Assembly: GCA_907164885.2 (NCBI GenBank)
Contig: OU015498.1
Span: forward strand, 125,015,727 to 125,079,726
Direction: 5' to 3'
DNA: 64,000 nt
Origin: Dolomedes plantarius
Taxonomy: Eukaryota > Arthropoda > Arachnida > Araneae > Dolomedidae
Shown in pieces: positions 22,638-33,976 of the stretch. The position numbers and the translations under genes were made by a program. The notes under the pieces were generated by a model. The model was not told the origin of the DNA and did no database searches. It saw nothing but the letters and a program-made list of their open reading frames with translations. The stretch's first letter is position 1; the number at the start of each line of letters is the position of its first letter.

Positions 22638-22944
22638 GAGGAGTAGCTCCGTGTTAAAAAAAGTGTCTTACATTTGGTCGCCGCCACTAGGTGGCGCTTG
22701 CGCCGATAGTCCTAGAGCTTTGACACTGAAACCCTACGCTTTATATGGATATTTCGTGTTTTTCAAGAAAAAAAAGTTTTTTTTTAAGTGCGTATTTAAT
22801 ATGAATTAATTTATTCAACTTAACAATTGTTTATTTTCATTTCAAATGTTTATTTGAACTGCTTTCTTTGCTAAACTTCATTAAACTTCTTAAAGGAATT
22901 GAGTAAATAATTATACATTATTTTCTAGAGCTAGTTAGTTACAA
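22638..22944 (+). repeat. interspersed repeat of about 306 bp, copy 2
   Basis: Colinear with 8306-8611. Both copies keep GTGCGTATTTAATATGAATT and the end TTTTCTAGAGCTAGTTAGT. Confidence 0.75.
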
Positions 22945-23456
22945 GCACATATAAGGGCACACTCTAGCTGCAGCTACAGAGTACGTAATGTCCAAACATG
23001 AGATGACAAATATCTGATGCATGAAGAGTCATACTTCATTGCATATTTCATAAACTTTTTCAGAATAATTGTGTATTAATTTCAGAATAAATGAGTTCAG
23101 AATTTTGCAATAATAGAATAATTAAGGAAATGAAATTACAGAAAAGAATTGTGAAGCAAATCTTTTATGGAAAAAACACCGTGAGAAATACTATTGATTA
23201 ACCAAAACATACATACACATAGTAATATAAGAATAATTTTATTTACAGATAAATATGAATAATACGTCATACATAATAGCCTTTAAAAAGAAAATAAACA
23301 GTTTCTACCAATAATCACAAATAAATTCTAATCAGGACAAATTAAATAGGAAGTCAATCTAGTATTTAATCACACAATTCTTTGACTTATCTTCATTTTG
23401 AAAAAAAAATCATTCAAAGCATCTTAGATTACACTTTTTGAAACTGGAGGCATAAC
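22945..23456. other. unassigned AT-rich sequence
   Basis: Nothing recognised. Confidence 0.4.
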
Positions 23457-24056
23457 CGTGAAGTTGGTAAATTACTGAATACAAAATTGTTCAGTGAATT
23501 AAAAAGAAAAAAACAAAACAAAACGACATTAACAAAGACAAATCACCTATATTTTTGTATTTTCCCAAAGTATGAGTTTCATTGCACTCACAGTAAAAAG
23601 ATCTGAAAATGTTATTTAAAGAAATTATAGACAACAGATTTTACATAAGCATTTATAGTGACAACATTGTTTATCGTACAATGAAAACTTATTTACTTAT
23701 CGAAACTAATTTAATAGTGATTAAATTCAATATTTAGGTTCCAGCATATTCAGGTATTACCTTCAAGTTGGTAAATTATCGATTACAAAATTTTTCAGCG
23801 AATTAAAAAGAAAAAAAAAACCAAATCACATTGAAAAGGACAAATTAGCTATATTTTTACATTTTCACGAAGTATGGGTTTTATTGTACTTACAGTAAAA
23901 AGATTTGAAAATATTATTTAAAAAATATACACAACAGATTTTACATAAACATTAATATTGACAACATTGTTTACCATACAATGAAAACTTATTTTCTTAT
24001 CGAAACTAACTTAATACTGACTACATTCTATATTAAGGTTCCAGCATATTCAACAG
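23457..24056 (+). repeat. diverged tandem duplication, period about 304 bp
   Basis: AAGTTGGTAAATTA at 23461 recurs at 23765. Both copies run through GACAACATTGTTTA and ACTTATCGAAACTAA-like stretches to GGTTCCAGCATATTCA. The copies differ by substitutions and small indels. Non-coding. Confidence 0.85.
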
Positions 24057-25184
24057 TTATATGAAGTTTTCATACTAAAAAATATTAATAGATACTAAAT
24101 ATTTTTGACTAATAGTTAGCAGAGGAAAAACATTAACGTCATGTAGAAAAGATTGAAACATTTTATTTCTGTGAACGATTAAAAACAAATGATGGCTTTA
24201 GCTGAGACGTGTATCTTAATTTGCCATAACCACAAAATATGTTCAATAGAAAAAAAGTATTTCATAATTATAAAGAATGGAAATTAACAACATAAAGTAT
24301 TAATACATTATTGTAAAATAAAAATTAAATGCTTCATACACAATTCACTATAGATAAATTTGAACAAAAAATTATACATGACAGGGTTTACAGATATTGA
24401 TAACATTATTCATTGATATTGACAAGGGAATTAATTTACAAATTGAATAGAAATACAGTTAGATTTAATATTATAGTTAATTTTAATGGTATAATAAACC
24501 CAATGAAACATTAAAATTAGTCTTAAACTGATTCAGTATTTTTTCAAATTACTAAATCATTAACACGCTGTTGTAAAAATGGCAGGCTTTTAACATCATG
24601 CAAATCAACATCCAGTGATATTTCTATATTTCCCCCAAAAATCTGAAATTTGAAAAGCAGTGTACTTTAGTTTCTATTATTAGTAATATTTAATGACTAA
24701 AATCTATATGCATTAACGAGTAAAATCAATATGCATTAATTCATTCATTATGTCATGTATTCTTAAAGTAAAGAAATCTGTTTAAAAAAGTACTTATGAT
24801 TACATTATCAACACAACAAGTAGAGACAATGTTCATTACTTTTATATCTATTATTTATACTTTTACTATTATACCTAGTATATTATTTTGCACCATTTAT
24901 CATTTTAAAATTAACCATTAACCATTTTGCGATTTAAACTTTTTTACACAATAATACTCTGTACATACTTTTACAGAAGAATCTTGACAATAATAACTCG
25001 CCGCTAACAAGAATATTTAGAATTCCATTTTGCACATACTCTTGAGTAGATGCTGCTGTCACCCTTGAATCTGGTTTTTATATATTTTCTAAATGAACCA
25101 AAAAGGTAGAATAATACTTTTGCTGTTCAGCTTCTGAATGAGATGAAACATCTTTAATTAGGTCTTTTTTTTCAAAATGAAGAA
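24057..25184. other. unassigned AT-rich sequence
   Basis: Long AT-rich stretch; no coding or element signature seen. Confidence 0.4.
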
Positions 25185-25330
25185 AAACGATGAGCTGGAG
25201 ATTTTCTCTTGTATGTTCTAGCAAACAGATATTTTGGTAAATTAGGGAATAGTGTTGGTATAGAACCTGCCTTTAAAATGTGGTCTTCCTCTCTGTCACG
25301 GAGTATTGACATTTTATGTTGTAAGGAGGG
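25185..25330 (-). pseudogene. possible THAP-type zinc finger fragment
   Basis: The minus strand encodes ILKAGSIPTLFPNLPKYL. This resembles the end of a THAP DNA-binding domain, where the AVPTxF motif closes the fold. The C2CH zinc ligands that should precede it are not recognisable here; the upstream residues look unrelated. At best this is a last exon or a decayed domain from a THAP-containing gene or P-like element. The call rests on one motif. Confidence 0.35.
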
Positions 25331-26192
25331 GCCATGAAGATAAAACCCCACGTTGTAAGAAAAGAACACATCGTAAATAGATTTATAAGAGACCGTTGAT
25401 AAAGATGAAGAAAGATAAAATAAGAGATACGACACAGCGGGGACAAAAGAGATAGTAGCAATAGCGAGAAGGGAATGAAGTTTTATGGATTAGGTAGTGG
25501 ACCACACGTGCAAGAGGGCAGAAGCAATAAAATCGGGGACGAAATGCGGGTGAAAGCAAAATGAAGACAGAGATAGGGAGTACGCCCCTCAGAAAGGATT
25601 GGGCAGAAGCAAATATGTAATTATAACCTTGAGCCAATGGTAGTGATGAGGAAGGGTCAAGAGTAGGGAGGTGAGATAACAAGGGGATTGAATTGAAGAA
25701 TTAGAAGAATGATATTTAAGAGAGGCGAAGACGACATAAAGAGTTAGACTTGACTTTAGCAACAACTTCTTATGGTCTTAGATATCAGATTTTCAGACTG
25801 GGATATTGCTAAGCAGATCAGATAAATAGATTGAGGTTGAAAGATTGCTATGGAGATAAGAGTTAAGGTAGGTGGAGAGAGATTGAGATTGGTCATAGCT
25901 ACATTGTGAAGAAAGCCCGTAAAGTTACCTACTGAGGCAGCCCATGATGACTGCTGACAAGAACAAACGAGTCCGAGTGAAATGACTCGCTCCACCCAGT
26001 GCACCAATCCCATGATGACTGCTGGACCCTATGAAAGATAGCACCACCCCAAGCTCGCAGCAACAGAGTGAATCTACGCCGAAGAGTTCCTCGTCCAACC
26101 CGCCTCAAATCCGAAGCTCGGCAGTGAAAGTCACCCAATATCCGATGCCGTGCCGAATTCCCAGCGTTACCCGATGACCGCATCCAACTAAA
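25331..26192. other. unassigned, partly purine-rich and GC-richer sequence
   Basis: Purine-rich on the plus strand between 25380 and 25720, then GC-richer from 25920. CCCATGATGACTGCTG occurs twice (about 25941 and 26009) around a 52-base insert. Several minus-strand frames are open but match nothing I recognise. Confidence 0.4.
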
Positions 26193-26200
26193 GGTACAAT

Positions 26201-26678
26201 CAGGCCCAGATTTCCGCATGGGCAAGTGGGGCACTTGCCCAGGGCCCCCAAATTTATGGGGCCCCCTAATTTAGTATTAAGTTGTACATATTTTTGAAAA
26301 TTTGGTTTTAGGTTAATTCAGTAAAGGTGCGCAGTGGCGGATACAGAAAAAAATCCTGGGTGGGGCACAGTGCACACACTATATTCATTTCAAAAGAAAA
26401 TTTCCTGAATTTATTTATTAACATTAAAAGTAAATTAATGAACACATTATTATTATTATTATTATTATTATTTTCAAATGTTTGACTTTTTGGTCGAAAA
26501 TGTTTTGAATTTCCGGTCCAAATTTATGGGGGGGGGGACTTGGTGAGTGTCCCACATGTTCATGTGGAAATCTACTCCTGGAGGGGGAGGGCACATGGCC
26601 TCCCTCTGGATCTGTCCTTGGAGGGGGCCCCCAAAGTCTGCTTTGCCCAGGGCCCCATTGGTTCAAAGTCGGGCCCTG
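26201..26678. mobile_element. hAT-type MITE (478 bp)
   Basis: Perfect 8-bp target duplications GGTACAAT flank it (26193-26200 and 26679-26686), the hAT hallmark. The left end is CAGGCCCAGATTT and the inverted right end is CAGGGCCCGACTTT. Subterminal CTTTGCCCAGGGCCCC-like blocks occur on both sides. The interior has an ATT microsatellite (about 26446-26472) and a G run, with no coding capacity. Confidence 0.9.
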
Positions 26679-26856
26679 GGTACAATGACTCTGTATTATC
26701 TAACCTGACCGTTAAAAATGCTCTTTCGCCAAATTAAGAATGAGATAGCGTTGAAGTTAGGAAGTTATTTGAATATAATGAAGGAGAATTATTGCATTTA
26801 GTGAGGGTATAATGAATTGCTTGATTTTGAATTGAATTATATATGTCATTTATATA

Positions 26857-27789
26857 CAGGATGTCCATAATTAAACTTTCCTACTTTAAAGTTGTCTACA
26901 CACGTAAATATAATACTGTTGTTCAGAAAGTTATGAAATTTTGTGTAGGGCATATTGAAGTGAAGGGAATTTGTTTCAGCGGATAAAAAAAAAATAGTTC
27001 AAAATTTCACCACCAGAGGGCGAAAGAGGAGGCCTCTGGTGGAATTACACATTTAGACAACATTTACTATAGTTAACTAATTTATTACAATAAGACATAT
27101 TCAACATGACAGCCATCATTTTCAGCTACCATTTGAAATCGTAAGATAGCATGTTCTACATTTGACCGCAGTGTGTCCGGGGAAATGCTGTCTTGTCGAA
27201 GACCTTTAACAGTCAATGGACCTTTTCGTATCCCCTTCAAACTCCGAAATTTTCTTAGAGCAAGTAGAGCTGAATTATCGTTTTAGTAAAACAATTTTAC
27301 TAACAAAGCTCGATCTGGTAATTGCAACGATGACATTCTGATTAGCAATAGAAAGCACGCTAAAAACAAAATCTCCATGAAAGTTTCTAGATTTTATAAC
27401 AGCTTCTATTCTACGTGGACAAAAATTAATTTTCATATTTGTTTCTTCTTCGTTCCTTCAAATGTTTTGTCCGAAAATTAGTTATCGAACAAGTTTCTGA
27501 TCGACTTTGCAATCACTTTAAAGATTGTAAAATTTAATGAGTATGAGTTATTGTGTTACGGTGACCTATGGATAAAAAGATGGTGAAATCTTAAGTAAAG
27601 AACCAGTCGTAAATATGTAATTCATCAAAAATCGCCCTCTGGTGGGAAAATTTTGAACTAATTTTTTTTATTCGCTCAAACAAATTCCCATACCTTCAAT
27701 ATGTCCTACACAAAATTTCATAACTTTCTGAACAGTAGTTTCGACTGTAGACAACTTTAAAGTAGGGAAGTTTAATTATGGACACCCTG
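26857..27789 (-). mobile_element. mariner-type element with long inverted repeats, internally deleted
   Basis: Ends are CAGGATGTCCATAATTAAAC and, inverted, CAGGGTGTCCATAATTAAAC. The arms continue for about 190 bp (TACTTTAAAGTTGTCTACA, TTCAGAAAGTTATGAAATTT, CACCAGAGGGCG). TA flanks both sides. The interior retains only a transposase tail on the minus strand. Confidence 0.8.
27085..27240 (-). pseudogene. transposase C-terminal remnant
   Basis: The minus strand reads GPLTVKGLRQDSISPDTLRS followed by NVEHAILRFQMVAENDGCHV and ends EYVLL at TAA (27085-27087). The layout (IR-x-H/A-I-x-R-x-Q ... E-x-x-G-x-H-x-E then stop) is the usual C-terminal tail of a mariner-related arthropod transposase. The catalytic domain is missing, consistent with an internal deletion derivative. 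Confidence 0.55.
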
Positions 27790-27791
27790 TA

Positions 27792-28889
27792 TATGAATTT
27801 TAATAAGCTTGTGTGTAAATATATTTGTGTCAAAACGTTTAATAAACTAATGTATTGTTAATTAATCAGAAATCATTTTCATCATGATATATACAAAAAA
27901 TAATCCATTATACGATTCGCTGTCACACTCTCTCAAGAATAAATGTTGTTCCATCAGCGAGTGTAGTTGTATATCATCTTTCTACACACTCATGTTCAAA
28001 ATGCAACTTACAGAGCTTGTCACCAGCACTGAAAACTTTGACTTTTCTGGGGATGGTTTTTCGTCACTTCTCCGAAAGTTCACTATCATGGAATGAGTAG
28101 AATTGAAATGAACAACAAACACAACTAATACTATATATCTATAAAATGAAAATTGTCTACTAGGTATAAAATTCACTCTCAGATAACTTGTTACATTCCA
28201 CAGAAATATCAAATGAATTACAAACGCCAATGAAGGTAAAATTTTAATTAAAAATATGAAAAACATCAAAAACTAATACTTCATTATATATGTAAGTATC
28301 GCATATCTTTTGGTGATTAAGTGATTTCCTTTAGAGCAATAATTTCAATAATTATTTGCATTTGTTTACGTACAGTAGAGCTTTGTGAACACCTTTTTTC
28401 TGATGGGATATAGGGATGATTGAAAAATAAAACACGCTTCTTTGCGGTAGAATATTAGCTGTTTTAACTTTGTCTTCGCTTAAAACACAGCAATTGTATT
28501 TTTCTCTCACTATTATACATCTTATGTTAAAACAAAACAATAATAATGTTCTTACCTTAGGAGCGGTAAACACACTAGGATTTCTCTGTCCAGTTTCTTT
28601 GTTTCACTTTGAGTCTTATGGATAGCCACTAATACAGCCAGGCGCAAAACATTCAGGCGTATCTGTGCCCAGAATAAATTTAAAAAAAATGTTAAACTAT
28701 TTTGAAAAACACGTGTCCATACAACTCAATGAAAAATCGGCAGGTTTCTTACATGTCGCGCCATTTGCCGACGAGAGACTATAATCGGCCAATTTTTCGA
28801 GGAATTACCCATTGAAGCTTACGCTTCTGCTTACAGCTTCATGGGCAGCAGCAATATCTGTTCAAAAAAGCACTTCAGCCATGACAGTC
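27792..28889. other. unassigned AT-rich sequence
   Basis: No coding sequence recognised; small frames at 27880-28570 are not supported. Confidence 0.4.
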
Positions 28890-29222
28890 ACAGTTAAGGC
28901 AGGTTACATGTCAGTTGCAGTTAAAGTCACCACAGTCTTTCACGCAGTGGGCGTTGGTTCGATTTCGGACTAACGCTTGGTTATCATCGGGGGTTTACCA
29001 TCTAAAGTCAGTCATCTAAAATAGGGACCCCGCCTTGGAAGGAAATCTGTGAAAATATCACTGTCCATGTCCATCACCGGTGTCATCATCTGTGTAAAAA
29101 TAATTTTTGTCTGTGTTTGTGTATTTCTTTCTGTATGTTATATAGTTTCTCGCTTCATATGTACTCAGGACTGAAGACCTTGTCTACTGAGGTCCAAGGT
29201 GCATAAACAATAATAACAATAT
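28890..29222 (+). mobile_element. candidate tRNA-derived SINE, family 3
   Basis: A box B-like GTTGGTTCGATTTCGGAC lies at about 28944-28971. It is preceded by a plausible box A (AGTCACCACAG) and followed by a body (GACTGAAGACCTTGTCTACTG) and an AAT/AAC-rich tail (CAATAATAACAAT). I found no second copy in the window and no clear target duplication. Confidence 0.5.
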
Positions 29223-29569
29223 GCGAATAGTTTTTTTTTCAAAATAGTTGACCTCAGCTACCTTACCTGCTAGTCTTTACTTTTAGATCTCGAATACTTA
29301 AAAACAGCTTACAGAATAATCTCCAGGCTCTTTGATATAGCTATAAAATTTTTAAAATCGTATTTTTATAGCTTGGATTTTAAGCAGGAGATACCAAAGT
29401 CTCATGGTTTTGCTGTCAGGAGTTGCGCTTCAGGAGCGTAATGCGCTCCTGAAGGTTTGGAGTTGTATGTAAACTAGTCCGGCAGCTGTGAGCTAAACCT
29501 TGTTTTGTTCTAGTAAGTTTTTTATTGCTGAAATTGTCTGTTCTAGGTATAAGGAATCGAGAGATACCG
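29223..29569. other. unassigned sequence
   Basis: Contains a small perfect hairpin around 29434-29453 (CAGGAGCG TAAT GCGCTCCTG). No gene recognised. Confidence 0.4.
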
Positions 29570-31398
29570 GGTACCACTTTGGTACCTTTGGGCGACTCGC
29601 TTTATTCAAGATGGCACCTTTCGCCATATTGGAATTCCTAATCTTTTAATATTTCGTCATCTATCAGCCAGAATTATTTTTTTTTCTGTTGAAGGTGTAG
29701 TTTTTAATACTGAAGTACTGTAATACGAAAAAATAGGAAATACGGAGAAATCAGACAATTTATGATGCCGGAAAAGGCGAAGAACTTCAAATATTGATAG
29801 GGAATAAGGACGTTAGGTTAACCTGTCATAAATCTTGTGTTTCTATGTATACTGATAAAAATAAAGTGGCTAAATTCGATAAACGAAAGCGAGGCAGTGA
29901 AGAGTGCGCTGAAGAACAACTTGTTAAGCTTCGAAGATCAAGTCTACCATCTTTTAATTTTAGACAGCATTGCATTTAATGTGGAACCGACTGTGTTTTA
30001 TTAAAAGATAAAAAACATCCAGACCGGTGGAGACCTGCTTACATGATCCGTGAAAAACGAGTCGAAGAAAGAAAATCCATAAAGCAGTTAATATTGTATA
30101 CATGTACCAAGCGAAACGATAAGTGGTTGTCACATGTTAGAATAAGGGTAGAGGAAACGGTTAGTGACTTAAATGCTGCCGAAGGAAGATACCATGTTGA
30201 CTGTCGCAACAAATTTATGGGGATACTATCAGTAGCTGTAGCTGGACAATCTACCGGTGAACCCTCAAAGCCCAAGGATGACGACAAACCATTCAGAGCA
30301 GTTGTTGAAGTCATATGAAAGAAGAATATGGAATTCGGTAGAAATATTTAAGTTGTACGAAGAAAGTGGTGGAATCAGTTTACGTCGCCGGAACTTTATA
30401 AAGGCATTAACTGATAAGTTTCAGTCAGAGCTAATTGTATTGACCTCACCTGGTTACACAAGCATAGTTATTTTTCGCCAAAAGGCTAGTGATGTTCTTA
30501 GACTTACACCAAAAGAAGACCTTTATGCTGTTTTTGAATGTATTGATGTACTTTTCAAGCGTATAAAGAAAGAAATCAAGGATATAGGTATTGCTAAGGA
30601 TTATTATAATACAGACCTCGCAACAGAGGATGTTTGTGAAGAAACCAGCCAGACTCTGATGAAACTATTAACTTCCTTAAACCCAAGACTTAATAACACT
30701 CCTCCTGCTCTACTTATAGGAAACTTGGTTACAGGAATCCTGTTGAACACAGCCACGAGTTTACAGATTGCTCTAGGTGTCAAAGAAAGATTTTCAAAAC
30801 GACTTGCTCACTTTCTTCATAGCTTTCAAGTAGTTTGCTCATATGATGAAATCCTTAGATTTATAAGATCTGCAGCCCATGCTACCGCAAAAGATATAAA
30901 TAATTCAGAAATTACTACTGATGCTAGAAAGTTGTGGTTGATGACTTTAATGCAGACATAGCTTCACAAAATGGTAAAATGTCAACTCATTCCCTTGCGA
31001 TGCTTGTGGCACAAACAGAAAAAAGTGATTCTGAAAATGATGATCTCCGTTTAAATAGTCACAACAAAATTCCAATAAAAAAACTGAAATGTCTAAAGCT
31101 ATCCCATACAATCTACACATTATTCCATACAATGGACAAAACAAACCAAACATGCCTGTAGAAGCGACTTTAAAAACACCCCTGCCTCTGAAAGTTTTAT
31201 GCCACAGAGTAGTTTTCCTTCATGAGGCCAGAACAGAAGACTTCTGGCCTCATGAAGGCCTCATGAATTTCTTAAGGACATTTTCTTCAAAGAGCAATGC
31301 CCAGAGTATAATGGATACAATACACTAACATGTAGAAAAAAACTGAAATGAAACCAGAAACCTCTGCCAAATATCAACCCCTGATCGACATGATTCCT

Positions 31399-31598
31399 TC
31401 TCATCCAGACACAATGATGACATCATTAGTAGAAGCTCAACGGCTTACTAAGCTAGAAGGTCAGGATTTTACTATATTTACATACGACCAACAGTTGTAT
31501 AGAGTTGCATTACATATCACTTGGACATTCCAAAAAAGCCAACATAGTTTTACGTCTTGGAGGTATGCACTTGTTGATGAGCTTCATAGGTTTTGTTG
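31399..31598 (+). repeat. 200-bp exact direct duplication, copy 1
   Basis: Starts TCTCATCCAGACACAATG and ends CTTCATAGGTTTTGTTG. An identical copy begins 226 bases downstream, with a 26-base spacer. It lies within the unknown gene and duplicates its YDQQLY motif. Confidence 0.95.
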
Positions 31599-31624
31599 TC
31601 ATAGGTTTTGATGTCATCATTGTG

Positions 31625-31824
31625 TCTCATCCAGACACAATGATGACATCATTAGTAGAAGCTCAACGGCTTACTAAGCTAGAAGGTCAGGATTTTACTA
31701 TATTTACATACGACCAACAGTTGTATAGAGTTGCATTACATATCACTTGGACATTCCAAAAAAGCCAACATAGTTTTACGTCTTGGAGGTATGCACTTGT
31801 TGATGAGCTTCATAGGTTTTGTTG
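31625..31824 (+). repeat. 200-bp exact direct duplication, copy 2
   Basis: No difference from 31399-31598 was found by eye. The downstream sequence (GGTTCTTTGATGGCTGAC) fits the natural continuation of the gene. Confidence 0.95.
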
Positions 31825-33566
31825 GTTCTTTGATGGCTGACATTGCCTAACTTATCAGAATTGATGTCTGGTGTGTTTGCGGGAGTCCCGAAGATGATGA
31901 AAGGGAAAAAGTTTCCTCAAAATATGAAAGTTTTAAGGATGGTTGCAGAAGAAGTCTTGCGGAGTGTATTTCATGTTCACCAGCCAAACAACAGCAACGA
32001 TCTTATGTCACTTCTAGAAACTGTAGCCACAAAGAGCAAAATAAGCGAGCTGTAGGTTGATTGTCTATTAAAGCCCGTCTTCCTCATAATGTTATATGTG
32101 AGGGCCGAACGAGAAGGAAATTGGCCGCTACATATTGAAGTTCGTAAGATGTTACCCTACTTTTTTGCAGCAGGTCATCAAAACTATGCACGGTATGGTT
32201 TGTTTTATTTAAGAGCTACGGAGAAAATGACTGTCAGTGTGATGAAGAACTTTCTGAATGGAGATCACGTTATGCGCCCCATGCCTGGCTTTTGGAATGG
32301 AATTTGGAGTGATATGTGGATTGAAAGCACATTCAGGCGCTTTGGTCACGGTCTTAGTGTTAATATCAGGATAACTTTGAAGCCAGAAACTCTTAAAACA
32401 TGGGCATTAAGCTTACATATTTGCACTCAGCTGGAGGAAGATCTTGTAAACATCAGTCAAGAGGAATGACAGCAGAAGGCTAAGAAACACAAACACAAAG
32501 AAGAGATGAAAACACAAATTGGAACAGATAACAAAAACCGATAAGGACTTCGTCATCAACTACAAAATTTCATAGATTCACTGAAACCTGACTCCCATCC
32601 TTTACAACTTTTGAATATTGCTACAGGCAGATTATGTCCACACAACATAAATGCTGATTATGCAGTTGAAATTGGTACAATAGAAATGAAATATTTTGAG
32701 AATGGATGGTCCAAATGTTTTTATGACCGGATACCTCAAAAAGTAATAACAATGGTTGCTACAAAAAAGCCCGTTGAAGCTGGTATTGCAAAAATATGTG
32801 AGTTGTTGTGACGGCTGTTTAAATAGAAATAGCCAAGTACAAGAAGAATATGAGGACTGTGAGCAGAGAGCATTTATTTAGATTTCAATTAACAGACATT
32901 AGTCTTCATTTAATGAGATACATGAAAATCTAACTGAACTATTGTACTTGTGAATGTACCTTTTATGTGAAACTACTAATTTTACATTTTGTTAATCTAC
33001 TACTTGTGTAAATGTATGTTTTAAAAATAATTAAATAATGTCTGCTACGATATAAAATAAAAACTAACAAAAATTGATTATTTTCTTTTTTTAGCAAATT
33101 TCATATAAATTTAGTTAAACTGTACATTCAAGATGGCCGCCTTCACCATTTTAATTTTTTACATATAAAAACAACTACTTTCAGATCTTATGGGGAAATT
33201 TCAACTAAAATTAGCTACAAATATACAAGGAACACATGTTTATGGGAAAATAAGTACAAATTTTCACGGAACCTAAATATTCAATATAGAGATGGCCGCC
33301 ATCTTGAATTCCGAGTGTTGCCCAAAGGTACTGCATGGGTACCTGCAATTTTATGAATTTACATACCCTTAACATGAAATACCAACAATAAAAAATACTT
33401 AATAGTTAAAAGCAGGGTTCGAAGAAAAATCTCTATTTGGCTACCAGACTAAACCCTTTAGTTAGTTTGGAACTGTTTTGTAATGATGTGAACTGAACCA
33501 ACGTCTGAAGGTTGGACGCAACCTAATAATGTTCGTAATATAATGTTCGTAATGTATGTAAATAGT

Positions 33567-33965
33567 GCTGTTTTGTTGTTGTTTACAAAACAACAAAATC
33601 TCTTCGGAACAAACAATTCTTCCGAAGAGAATTCAACAAATTCTCTTCGGAATGTATTCCAGACCAAGTCCATATAGACTTGCAGGCTGAGGGGTGCGGC
33701 AAAGGCTTATAATGGCACCATAAGGGTCGGAGTTCCACTTAGCCAGGTGCCACCTCAATTTTGACCGAGCACCCCCAGAGATGACATTTGGAGGGATCGT
33801 ACCTTTACCACCTACAGACCTCAAAGAAAGACTTTCCGGTCTACGTATTTAACGTGTCCATATCCGGCCTAGACACGGAGGTATTTACTGGCGCTTGTCG
33901 GAATTCGATCCGAGCACCCTCAGTACCGAAAGCCAAACCGCTACCACTAGGCTATCTCTGGCCCG
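33567..33965 (-). mobile_element. tRNA-derived SINE, family 1, full-length copy (399 bp)
   Basis: On the minus strand it begins CGGGCCAGAGATAGCC, has TAGCCTAGTGGTAGCGG (box A-like) and GGATCGAATTCC (box B-like), and the same body as 6147-6548 (GGTCAAAATTGAGGTGGCA, CCGCACCCC). It ends in an AAC-rich tail. Perfect 11-bp target duplications ATGTAAATAGT flank it (33556-33566 and 33966-33976). Confidence 0.85.
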
Positions 33966-33976
33966 ATGTAAATAGT

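Larger units (their letters stand above)
29796..32811 (+). pseudogene. large repeat-encoded protein of unknown function
   Basis: A decayed gene spread over several frames. In order: an N-terminal block with a CGTDC cysteine motif and the segment KHPDRWRPAYMIREKR (about 29990-30060); EGRYHVDCRNKF (about 30180); RRIWNSVEIFKLYEESGG (about 30317); a helical middle with NTPPALLIGNLVTG; TIFTYDQQLYRVALHITWTF (twice, owing to a 200-bp duplication); FPQNMKVLRMVAEEVL; MLYVRAEREGNWPLH with MLPYFFAAGHQNYARYG; NGIWSDMWIESTF; and a C-terminal block with VEIGTIEMKYFENGW ending at TGA 32809-32811. I recognise this domain order from many uncharacterised, repetitive proteins in arthropods and other invertebrates, but no function has a name I can vouch for. 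A stop follows HCI near 29977 and there are several frameshifts. The Asp of YDQQLY and the Asp/Glu of SDMWIE are invariant-looking and could be catalytic; that is inference. Confidence 0.6.
29570..33343 (+). mobile_element. 3.8 kb element with GGTACC inverted ends and a large gene of unknown function
   Basis: The left end GGTACCACTTTGGTACC continues TTTGGGCGACTCG and ATTCAAGATGGC. The right end, inverted, is GGTACCCATGCAGTACC, then TTTGGGCAACACTCG and ATTCAAGATGGC. These matched inverted ends bracket one long decayed coding region on the plus strand. I could not define a target duplication, and no standard superfamily fits. Confidence 0.7.

Noticed and set aside
25383..26234. Minus-strand frames that could be exons
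   Set aside because: Low-complexity pyrimidine-rich composition or no recognisable domain; no splice-consistent continuation found.
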